64,000 bases of DNA, taken from positions 3,668,600 through 3,732,599 of the forward strand of contig JAJEKV010000058.1 in the NCBI GenBank assembly GCA_021234155.1. The letters run 5' to 3'. A program made the translations under genes and the position numbers. The stretch is from Isoetes taiwanensis. Taxonomy: Eukaryota > Streptophyta > Lycopodiopsida > Isoetales > Isoetaceae. Position 1 is the first letter of the stretch, and the number at the start of each line of letters is the position of its first letter. The notes beneath the pieces were generated by a model that saw only the letters and a list, made by a program, of their open reading frames with translations, was not told the DNA's origin and did not search any database. Positions 42,917-52,665 of the stretch are shown in pieces.

Positions 42917-45900
42917 GCTATCAGTTATGCTTTGAAACTTTCCACATCTTGATGTCGACTCTTTCTGTTTTCTGCATATAGCTTAGTTTCTCGCACCAAC
43001 CCCGTTCTACACAGGATTGGTTCTATTTTTTTATTCCTGAACTATATGGCTCGAATGGACCGAGTTTTGGACTTTCTGTGCTTTATTTGAAGTTGTTACG
43101 AGGATTACCTAGTAAGCAGATGCTCGACACATTGAGATATTCTTTGTTGTTTTTCTGTCTGTTGAATTTTAATCATTTTTGGTAGCTCTTTTGCCAGATC
43201 AGAACATTGTCGATAGAGTCGTCAAGAGTCTTTGCTTTGTTAGCTTTGCTTTGTCAAGTGTTTCTTATTGGGAACATACAACTAAACGTTGGATCTTTTT
43301 TGGGTTGCCCAAACCCTTGTTTATGTGGGGTTTTGGCATATCCTAGGTATATGCTAGAATATCCTAGGTATATCTTTGGTGATTTGCTCCAAACCCCTAT
43401 TTCTGTAAACTCTCGGTCGGATGTAAAGAACTCCCGACTCCTTTAACCGGTAATGGCGGCAAGGCCCGAGAATCGCCGGAATGTCGAAGAAGAGACGCAG
43501 ATTACCTATTATCACGAATTTTTGAGAGCCACTCTAGGCTCAATGGTGCGTGCCTATCGATTTTGCTTGCCTCACGGAAGCCGTCATGCTGGAGCATGTA
43601 TATGAGCAATTGATTTTTCAAGATTGTGATTTTGTTTGGACTCTTTCCTCTACTTGGAAATGGGCTCCGGGGGCATGTTTTCCGAAATCCGATGCCATAT
43701 ATCTGCCGCTTGGTGGTGGATTGTATATTGATGCTTGAAGTCCTACCACGAATGGAGACAAACTGGCGGATTAGGGGTTTGGAAATATCGCTCTTATGAA
43801 GTCTCCATGTCGGGGAAGCGTAAATGCGGCTAAAGCGGCCTTTACTTAGATCCATCAGTGGAATGAACCCTGGCGATTTGGCTACCGGAAATGTAGCCAC
43901 CTTGAAGAGAAGAATGCTTACAGATCGGGGCCTGCTTGCCAAGCTTAACTACCCCTCGCAAGTTTGGAGGTTCGATTGTCGGACCAATACCGAACCTTTG
44001 GGAATGCAGGGCCATCCACCATGATGTAGAAAACTTCCCTTGTGAGTTTACCATCTCGAGGTTCGATCCGGACATGGTTCTGCGCGTTTTAGGATCTTAT
44101 GTGCATCGACAAATGGGTTTGAATGTTTACATTGCAGATTCAACTGTAGTCGATTCATGATGTTTGCATAAGGCTGCGGGACTTATTCCAATTGAAGCCA
44201 AGGTCTATACAAGATCTTCCAATCGTAGAAAATCAAAGGACACTCAAAGAACATAGATGTCTGCGCAACTTTTCATTCTAGTTACGCTCTCTGAGAGGCT
44301 TTGGATTCATGGGTAAATAATTACAAATGCGGGCTTCTATTGGTCCCTTTCGAGCCTTGTTCGCACAATTGTGGAGAGCAAGCGGTCCAATGAACTTCCC
44401 TCGGTGAGATACATCTATCATCTTCTAAACCGAAATAAATATACAATATACATGTTTAAGCTTGTGTTATGCGGACGATTGACATCATTATTAAGAGAAT
44501 CATAGAGGAATTTGAAGGCCGCCCTTTATCGCAAGGAGAACGAGGCAAGAAAGGTGTTCTAATGCTTTTTGCCTTTCATTTGTGTAATTTTTTTTTCGTC
44601 TTTAATTGGCACATTGATTGACAAGTCTATCACCATCGAAAACAACACATAACCAAGAAAAACTTCTAAAGTTGAGCGAGGTTAAGGCCCCTGCTTTGCT
44701 TATCGCGGGAAACGAAGTTGAGGTATTGTTTCGACTTAAATGCCTTTCTTTTTACTTTACATCAAATGAGCATGGCGACCATTGTTTATTGCAACTATGA
44801 TAGTTATTGTTTCAAAGAATCACATATTTGAGATTTGTAGGCGCTTTGATAATGTGGTGCTATCACGCGCGCCGTCATAGCCACCATTGCGGGGTTAGCA
44901 TCTTATTACTCTAGTTTTTGCTTTGATTCGGTCAAGGGTAACATCCTTTCGGTTCATGCGAGAGATTTGTTATGGTTGATGGGCCTATTCACAACCATGC
45001 AATTCATATTTGGGGTGAGTCTGTAGTAATTTCTTAAGTAATTGTTTCTTTATAGTGAAGAACTACTTTAGTTACTTAGAGATTACACTATTGTTTTGCG
45101 AGTTGATAACTAGCTTGCGGCATTAATTGGCGTCTATATATACAATGTGTTCGTCATTTTACGGATAGGCTTGCATCATATTGTCATTTGCACATTTAAC
45201 ATAAAAGGAAAGAAATCATATGCATGCATACTAATTTGAATGTTGTAGTGGCAGATCGGGAATGGATACGGATATTGCATGGGGCAATTAAAAGGATCTT
45301 GAGATGGAGCTTTGCACCACAAACTTTAAAGATTGCCTCGCTAAAGTGGACAAATGGTTACGCACATTACAATGAAGATATAAAAGCTGAATAATGTGAG
45401 GAAGGCACACACAGAGGTAAAATTTATAGTCCGAGCTTATGCACTTAGAAATCTTTTGCTAGTGCGGTCGGATAGATTTTAGTTGCAATGTTTAACATTC
45501 AAATAGTGCCGAAGAAACCAAGTGTGTAAAATCTTGAAACATTGTAGACGGATCCTTAGAAGGATTCAATTTCAATGAGATTTTGCATTGGCGGTCTGCT
45601 CGGTTTGGGTTATTAATTGCAAAGCTCAATTTGGATGATTCTTTGCATCATGAATTATTTTGCAATGATTACATGTCCGCTTTCCCCGCATTTGCATGTC
45701 CGAAAGTACATGTTTATTTTTGTGTCCCTTTTTCATTACATGCGCAATATTAATTATTCACTATTGCTTGCTAGACATTCGTGCAAGCCCGAGCAAAAAT
45801 GCATGGTATTTTCAGAACATGTTTGTGATAGAAGCCACGTTGGGAAACGATTTTTGCAACCAGTGTTGACCTTGAAATCCCATCCTTTTTCTAGTGTTTA

Positions 45901-46955
45901 GCTTTGAGCCTTTTGAAGCCATCAATTTGCGTGCAGACATGTGAGCATGGCCAAGACAGTGTGCGTGACAGGTGCTTCATTGCTAAGACCACTCGTTATG
46001 GACGTTGTGAAGCATTTTTCTTTTTTGTCAAGGCCGTTCTTTTCTGAGGAGTTATCTTAGGAGAGAAGCCATTTGCTAGGTGTTTGGCTATAATACGGGA
46101 TTGGGCGGCCATGGCGTTATTTTCTTTGTTTGGAGGACTTTGAAGATCTCTGGCGATAATGGGTAGATGCAATTCCGGCTGGCCGGAACGTCCTTTGGCG
46201 CTTTGCGGTGGTGTGTGGTGGTTTAGTGGGTGCGGGTGTGTATATCATGGTATTAGGTTGTAGTCCAATGTTTTGGCAAACTGCAAGTAATCCGAACTGT
46301 TGGTATTTTGGAGCCCGCTATACATGCATAGGATTACTAGACAATTTCGAGCTATGCAAGGGACATTCTTGGAAGAATGGGAAATATTTCTGTGCTTGGA
46401 TCATAAAGTGATAAATTATTACGTTCAAGGAGGGCAGATTGGTACATATATTTGTTTGAGGATAGCAAAAATATTCTGTGAAGCCTTTTGCAATATAAAT
46501 ATGGTAAATTACTGCATAGAGGAGTAGGTTTGAACTAGAAACACAACTTGCCATTTGTTGCAAAGGATGAATCCGAGCTTTTCGGACTATAGAATTATCC
46601 GATGCTTTCAAATTAATGCCCCCATCGTCAGAAATTGCTGCATAAGCTGCTCCCTGCATGTTAGTATTCCATTTTATGACGGAAGCAACCAAGATCTGCA
46701 AATCCCCTGTACAATTAAGCAACAGAGTAATTTTTGCCCTCAGATTTGCCGATATGTTTTGTGCAAAAAAAAACCTTAAATTGCCTTCACTCCTTGAGAT
46801 CAGTAGAATTTAATATGAATCGATAACATAACTAGCAGAAAATATAACTATGTTATTCACGCATGCAACAAAACCCTACAACTGTTACCTTTGTGGACAG
46901 TTTGCTCTATCAGTTGCAGACACAATGTTTAGCAAATATTTGTTGTTGTTTCTAG
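42917..46955. other. EF-2 3' flank and unassigned region
   Basis: The first few hundred bases are AT-rich 3' UTR and flank. From about 43440 the DNA becomes GC-richer and broken frames of 60-146 codons appear on both strands (for instance 43502-43942 minus and 43936-44160 plus). None shows a motif I can assign; the change in composition resembles the decayed retroelements, so an old transposon is likely. No terminal repeats were found. Confidence 0.4.
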
Positions 46956-47470
46956 GTGATTTTGACGCTACCATTGAGCTGTTTCAGAGAGGTCTGAAGA
47001 TTCTGTCAGACAGTGGTGATTGTTCACAAGCTGATCCTGCAGTAGAAGCAGCACGCATGGAATTTGCTAAAGTACTTTCTGAGATGGGGAGGTGAATGTT
47101 AGGATCAAAATTACAATCAAAATGAGCTTTCATATGAATTTGATTTCTTCATTCAGCTTGAGTGGTTTAGGAAATGAAGCTCTTAATACTCCTTGTCTTA
47201 CCTTGATACTAACATACTCTATTTGCAGGAACTGCATGCAATTGCTTAGCTGCAATTTTGCATTCATTGGTACTAGATGATGAATCGAGAAAAGTTGATG
47301 TGTAGAGTCACGAAGATACAGAGGCGAGTTAGGTCCCAATCATAAGAAGGTTATGTTGACATTGAAGTTGCTTGTCATGCTTAATGATAAAATTTGGGAA
47401 AATGTAGAGAGGCTAAGTCATTGTATAAAAAGGCTAAAAGAATTTGAAGGCGGTCAAGGGGTATCATCTG
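46956..47470 (+). pseudogene. TPR-domain gene remnant (kinesin-light-chain-like repeats)
   Basis: An exon-like block at 46956-47091 is preceded by TTGTTTCTAG (acceptor) and followed by GTGAAT (donor). It reads GDFDATIELFQRGLKILSDS and later VEAARMEFAKVLSEMGR, a helix-turn-helix pair typical of tetratricopeptide repeats. After a 137-bp intron-like gap, an acceptor at 47221-47228 (ATTTGCAG) leads into a broken block. Around 47325-47450 this gives GPNHKKVMLTLKLLVMLNDK and pieces like a repeat of the kinesin-light-chain type (family GxDHPxVAxTLxxLAxL). Stops interrupt the second block. TPR proteins act as scaffolds; a precise role cannot be given. This is a fragment of a gene, either captured or decayed in place. 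Confidence 0.6.
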
Positions 47471-48311
47471 GGTATTTTGCACTCCCTATGCCATATCTCA
47501 AGTTTCGACAAAAAATATAATAGTTAAGGTCACTAATTTTGAAGGCGTGAGTTTTATCAAATTGTTGATCGCCATGATGTTGATGTTTACGTGGCATTGC
47601 CCATCAGGATGATACATTCCACCTTGACTTAGAGGCCCCGAAAATCCTTAATGTCACAAAGGTTTGTCGTTCTTACGTTCCAATTCCACGTGCATAGAAT
47701 GTATGGCACACGTTTTGTAAAATCTAATGAGGTTGCATTTCTTTACGGCTAGGTCTTTGCAATATTTTTAAGATTATCCAATATGGAAAATTGTTTGAAC
47801 TAGATAAGATTTTCAAAGGCGAGGAAGATGGACCTCCTTAAACTTTGCAAAAACATAGTCCCACGTTTGCAAACAAAAAGACCACGTCTTTGAATCATCC
47901 ATCGTCACCCTAAACTACTTAGCCGCACCCGACAATGGTATTGTCATGTAAGGAACGCCTCGGATGGGCTCTACGCTCTGTTTGTTGAAGGCGGTGCATT
48001 ATAATGTCGTCAATAGATACGCTTTCGTCGATTATTTGTTACGCGATAATTTGGCAAAAAGCTGAACAAAGGGACGCAAAAGATTTTGAGTTTCGTTTTA
48101 TTACCTCACCTTGGTTTTATAGCACAAAAATAATATACATGCATCTTTCCGGTGCATAAATTTTATATTTGGTTAGGTTATAACATTATCAAATTCAAAG
48201 ACAAATCCAATACGTAACTTAAATGATAAAGATTCGCTTATATTAACAGCAGCTAAATTTGCAAAACAACACTAAATTCCTCCACACATTGCCACCTTCA
48301 AGTGAACACTA
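47471..48311. other. Unassigned stretch, no gene
   Basis: Mixed composition without a recognisable domain or repeat. It ends at the poly-T start of the minus-strand LINE. Confidence 0.45.
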
Positions 48312-49250
48312 TTTTTTTTTTTTTTTTTTTGAAGGACGTCAAGCTTTATTCACCAACTAGAAAACCGAGGAGCAACATAAATGCAAAGACAGGATTATAA
48401 CCCCAGTGGACAAACCGATCCAACTGAGCACAACCACCTGCCTATGCAAAAGAATGAATCTGAAGGTAAGCATGCCAGATCAGTACTTTCTTCTCTTGAT
48501 CAAGAGAAGAACAATTGTAAGCCATAACAATTTTATCTTGCGCCCACTGAAGAACAACCTCATCTGCAGTATCTATGCCCTTAAAGATAAACAACCTCCT
48601 TCTCTTCAGATTGACCATAAAAGCCCCGAGATGCACACGAGATGAAAAGCTTCGTTTCCGTTGTTTGGGCCAAGCATCGGGATAGATAGCAAGCAAAATT
48701 TTTCGGCTAGATCGAGACGCGTGCCAAAAGGGTCAACAACCAAGACCATGCACGCGAAGCCTCTCACACAAGAAAAACAATGCTCAATACTCTCAACCCT
48801 TTCTTTGGCATAAAGGGCGAGCTGCTGAAATCCGATTATCCATTTTATGGACTAACCCGTTGACTCTCGAGGCATCTATGGATCACTTGCCACCACAAAA
48901 CTACTACTTTGGGGTGAAGCGGCTTATCCCATACCCATATCAAACACTTTTCCATTGTGGGTGAGGGACTGAAGATGCCATCTATTAGATGGAGGCGGGA
49001 TTTCGAATGCACAAGCAATTTATACACGAAGACACAAACCGCCCGGTTGGGATATCGATGGCAACCCCATATGACTACCTCAATCGTGGACCGAATCACG
49101 TGGCAACAATGCAGCAATATATGCTCGTCTATGGTAGCTCCGGTAGCAATGGCCGATGTCGCAAAAGGCGGGCTTGAAGTTTGTCCGGATATGGTCAAGC
49201 GATTGCTGCGCGGGTAGCGTGGCGGCATTCACTTGTTGGACATGGCCGGG
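48312..49250 (-). mobile_element. 5'-truncated LINE, minus strand, with poly-A tail
   Basis: The + strand poly-T at 48312-48330 is the poly-A tail of an element read on the minus strand. Upstream of it, the minus-strand frame reads LIWVWDKPLHPKVVVLWWQV at about 48905-48960, matching the zinc-finger (zf-RVT) block of plant LINE ORF2 (W..P..PKV..F.W), and then ERVESIEHCFSCVRG (about 48760-48805), matching its E..HxFxxC part. Reverse transcriptase is not visible, so only the 3' end was copied. Stops are present. The upstream boundary is uncertain and could reach about 49640. Confidence 0.7.
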
Positions 49251-49555
49251 CATCGTGGGCCCGTAACGCCCAGCGATGATGTTGTTTTGTCGCGGGGGCA
49301 TCTATGTTGAAATCTCCATGAGGGCGATCCCTAGCAAAGATTGGCTCCAAGCGTGGATTGCGATGTTGAACTCGGCAATCGCTCTAATATTGTCAAGGAA
49401 TTGCCGCATGCTCCGCCGTGGTGCCTATATATATTTGCCGTGTGTAGCATGGTACCCGTGGTGCGATCTCGAACGTGGCAAGCGATGGTACATCCGAGAG
49501 CTCCGTGAACGAGTTGGTGGTTGAGAAGCTCGAGCCTGTCGATGTCGTAAAGTAA

Positions 49556-49587
49556 AATGCAAATGCAAATGCGAATGCGAATGCGTA
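49556..49587 (+). repeat. (AAATGC/GAATGC)n microsatellite
   Basis: Five hexamers, AAATGC passing into GAATGC. The apparent repeat peptide on the minus strand (RIRIRICICI and AFAFAFAF) comes from this repeat only. Confidence 0.9.
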
Positions 49588-49867
49588 ACACACCTTCACA
49601 AAATGTCAATGTCTTAAAATAGCAATTTCGATTCAAATACTCTATTGTCTACAACTACAACATAAGCCATTTCACTCTTCGGCCATGGAGGGCAACCCTC
49701 CGTGCGCAGCACCTTGTTTTATTTGCGAGTAGACCACCTCTTCTTTTTGGGTTGCCTGAAGGGCGAGGCCTAGGCATCGTGTGAGAAAATAGGATATTTA
49801 GAGGAATGTTTCTCCTTGGATGGTGGATGCGTGGCTTATTGAAAATGTAAATGTATGGCATCCCATC

Positions 49868-49960
49868 CCATTTTAAAAATTTTAAAAGATGTACTAGAAA
49901 CGTGTGCCCGCCCATCCCATTTTAAAAGATGTACTAGAAACGTGTGCCCGGCGATGCCCC
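49868..49960 (-). repeat. Two tandem copies of a minus-strand Helitron 3' end
   Basis: CCCATTTTAAAA...GATGTACTAGAAACGTGTGCCCG occurs at about 49867-49910 and again at 49916-49951. On the minus strand each is GGGCACACGTTTCTAG followed by TACATC, that is a CTAG terminus plus flank. The same block appears a third time at 52610-52656. The first copy lost its hairpin. Confidence 0.65.
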
Positions 49961-50394
49961 ATCCTATATATATATCCCTATATAATAAAGTTTTAATGTA
50001 AGTAAATATGTAATGGACCATGCCCTAAAATGGACGGCTCGGATCTTACCTTAAAAAATAGACTTAAATGGATGGGTTAGATCTTACCCAGGGCTTCGAA
50101 TGTTCGGCCGGCTGAGATGCCTCGATATATTTACACCGTCAAGATTTATTTTCTTACCTTTTTTTTTCGTTGGGTTTAAACGGTGAGAGGTTCGAATGGT
50201 ACAGAGCGGAGCGTGTGCCTCTCCTGAAGCGCCTTCGGAATCTAGGCGCATTGGAGCGAGCAGGCACCATCAATTCGATTTCTACGGTTCGGCTTTGCGT
50301 TTTGGCTCCCATATCACAGAATTAACAGACTTTTAGTTTCTATATTCCACCAAAATAGTTTCCCTAATTTTGCCTATAGTGATCCGTGTCGGCA

Positions 50395-50820
50395 ATGATT
50401 TGATATGGCTACTGCAGGTAATCTTGCAAGTATGGCTATGGTTCCTGCTTCACTTCGTTTGAAATTGTATGCAGATATATATGGCAAAAAATCTAGCAAG
50501 CAAGGTGTTTGCCTTCTAGCCAGGCCACAGGGCTTTCCATTCTGTTGTAACTGTAGGAACATGTTGCCAAATCTTCCAGCTATAGTGCTTCATGCCGGTG
50601 ATGATCTGATATGGCGGCTACAGGTAATCTTGGATTTTCTTTTTGCTTGCAACTATGACCTTCCGGCTTCATTTCGTTTGAAATTGTATGCAGTTTTGTA
50701 TTACAAAAGATCTTGCAAGGTGCTAGCCTTCTACCCAGGCCGCAAGTCTTGCCATTCTATTGAACTGGAGGAACATGTTGCCAAATCTTCCAGGTATAGT
50801 GCTCCATGCCGGTGATGATC
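50395..50820 (+). repeat. Tandem duplication inside Helitron, about 210-bp unit
   Basis: Both copies contain TCACTTCGTTTGAAATTGTATGCAG-like, AACATGTTGCCAAATCTTCCAG and CATGCCGGTGATGATCT blocks in the same order; the second starts at about 50609. They have diverged by substitutions and indels. The 136-codon frame across them is probably incidental. Confidence 0.85.
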
Positions 50821-51196
50821 TTCAAAAGGTTTGGATTTTGTAGCTGAGACAGAAAATATTCAAGCACTCTTCAAGGTGACTATGAACACAAAGAAGATGA
50901 CTATGTAAGCATGGAAAAGCAAGGGTGCATTAAGGCCTTCTGATTGTGCTTGAATTTTCTCTCTTCAAGGTGATTCACAGATGGAGTTCTCATCTGGCAC
51001 ACAAAGATGGACACTATGTAAACATGGAAAAGCATGGTGCATTAAGGCCTTATGCAGACTTTGCGCTTGGTGCTCTTCATGCACCCAACTGATATTACAA
51101 GACCTTAAACATAAGACAGTGTTTGCTTCAGAACGGCATGCCAACTAGGTAGAGATTCATGCTCAAATGCGTTAATTTTTTTCAACATCTGTTATT

Positions 51197-51354
51197 GGAT
51201 CTTATGTGGAAGTTATTTAAGGCAATGATATTTGATCTTTTCTGTGGCTTAGGGAGTGCATGAAGGCAACTAGAGGATCTTATGTGGAAGTTATTTAAGG
51301 CAATGATATTTGACCTTTTCTGTGGCTTACGGAGTGCATGAAGGCAACTAGAGG
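51197..51354 (+). repeat. Tandem duplication inside Helitron, 78-bp unit
   Basis: The block that starts GGATCTTATGTGGAAGTTAT and ends GAAGGCAACTAGA is present twice with only two visible differences (GATC/GACC and TAGG/TACG). Confidence 0.95.
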
Positions 51355-51473
51355 TTCATATTAACACAGATAAAAATAGAGCTGCTAATCATTCACAATG
51401 TTTGCATGTGGTTGCCAAGATTGGAGGCCAAATGGAGATCTTCTTGCTTGCTGAAATTGCCATCTGACTAGAC

Positions 51474-51605
51474 ATTACCACCCTAGAGCATTTTGTAGTT
51501 GATGAATATTTTATACAAAGTTGTTCCGTGTCTTCTACACATTACCAGCGCCTGGAGCATTTTGTAGTTGATGAATATTTTATACAAAGTTGTTCCTGTG
51601 TCTTC
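51474..51605 (+). repeat. Tandem duplication inside Helitron, about 66-bp unit
   Basis: GAGCATTTTGTAGTTGATGA followed by ATATTTTATACAAAGTTGTT occurs at about 51487 and 51556, each followed by a GTGTCTTCT word. Confidence 0.95.
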
Positions 51606-52189
51606 TGATACACGAATGTTTGCACACCTTTTGGTAAATAATCTGGATAAATTGGCCCCGTATGATAATACACCTCAGGGGTTTTAAGGCATCTTATGAT
51701 CCGGAGTAGACAGTAATGCATTATTGTATATTGTGGTTGAAGTATAAATTTAAGTTTTCTGAGCTTAACTAATATTTTCTTCTATTGATGATGTACTGCT
51801 CTTATACTGCTTTTAAGCTCTCAAGCTTTCTCTCCAGCCAGCAAAGACTAGGGATCTACAATTTATGGTCAATGTTGTGATTCAGAGTACAAGCCTCATC
51901 TAAACCTATTATTGATGACCTCATGGCTAGATATCTTGAAGTGGCATTATTTGGAATTATGGGGTAGATTCTTTCAGGCCCAACATTTTAATGCATTTAG
52001 CTGTCACCTTTGGTCCAGCAGTTTTGTTTAATAACATGGCCTTTTCTAATTTTTTACTTTTCCAACCAACTTCCAATTCATCTCTACGTCTTGGTGCACT
52101 TTTATCAAAACAAAATTATCTGAAATTTGTTTCATAAACAAGTTAGCGCACTCAATACACTATCATGTATCAAATTTCACATTCTAAGC

Positions 52190-52500
52190 TTTTACATACT
52201 TAGATGTTGAAGGGCTATTGCCAAAAACTACAAAAAAAAAAAAATATTGAGTATTTTGCTTAGATGTTGGAAGGTCACTTGATTGCCAAAAACTACAAAA
52301 AAAAAAAATATTGGGTATTTTCATGCACTCAATACACTATCATGTATTCACATTATGGACTTGGACTGCATAATTTACTTAGATGTTGAAGGGCTATTGC
52401 GAAAAACTACAACAAAAAAATATTGAGTATTTTGCTTAGATGTTGAAAGGTCACTTGATTGCCAAAAACTACAAAAAAGAAAATATTGAGTATTTTCATG
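52190..52500 (+). repeat. Fourfold repeat near the Helitron 3' end
   Basis: TTAGATGTTG-AAGG followed by GCCAAAAACTACAA, an A run and ATATTGAGTATTTT occurs four times in alternating short and long forms, as a duplicated pair. CACTCAATACACTATCATGTAT also occurs at both 52149 and 52326. Confidence 0.9.
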
Positions 52501-52609
52501 CCATCGGCATGTTTCTACTATTTGTTATTATTATTGAGTTCCTCATTGCCTGCAAAACATTTATAGACTACCAACTTATGCCCAGCAACGCTGGGCACCG
52601 TTACTAGTC

Positions 52610-52665
52610 CCATTTTAAAAGATGTACTAGAAACGTGTGCCCGGCGATGCCGGGGCATTAGTCCT
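52610..52665 (-). mobile_element. Minus-strand Helitron 3' terminus
   Basis: On the minus strand GCCCCGGC ATC GCCGGGC (52656-52639) forms a hairpin, followed by ACACGTTT and CTAG (52629-52626), then T. The element would extend to the right of 52626. It starts 18 bases after the + strand Helitron ends. Its 5' end was not found. Confidence 0.7.

Larger units (their letters stand above)
49251..49961. other. Unassigned stretch with Helitron-end copies
   Basis: GC-rich and without an assignable protein up to about 49550. It contains the hexamer repeat at 49556, a copy of the GGCAACCC...GTGCGCAGCACCTTG Helitron-end block at 49692-49720 and two copies of a minus-strand Helitron end at 49868-49960. 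Confidence 0.5.
49962..52607 (+). mobile_element. Non-autonomous Helitron, both ends visible
   Basis: The 5' end is TCCTATATATATATCCC at 49962, preceded by A. The 3' end is the hairpin GCCCAGC AAC GCTGGGC (52580-52596), seven bases, then CTAG (52604-52607), followed by T. Insertion between A and T, a TC start and a hairpin-CTAG end are the Helitron signature. The 2646-bp interior carries no Rep/helicase gene. Instead it is made up largely of tandem duplications of 66-215 bp. A 136-codon frame (50405-50815) spans two copies of one duplication and resembles no family I know. Helitrons of this kind rely on helicases encoded elsewhere. The element sits among opposite-strand Helitron ends. Confidence 0.8.

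Noticed and set aside
43502..44160. Overlapping frames of 66-146 codons as a host gene
   Set aside because: Frames on both strands are about equally open, with no recognisable motif, consistent with decayed GC-rich repeat DNA.
50405..50815. 136-codon Helitron frame as a captured gene
   Set aside because: It spans both halves of a tandem duplication and shows no family resemblance; openness is probably chance.
51197..52500. CRISPR-like array from regularly repeated blocks
   Set aside because: The repeats are a few adjacent duplications of differing unit and spacing in a plant Helitron, without unique spacers or cas genes.
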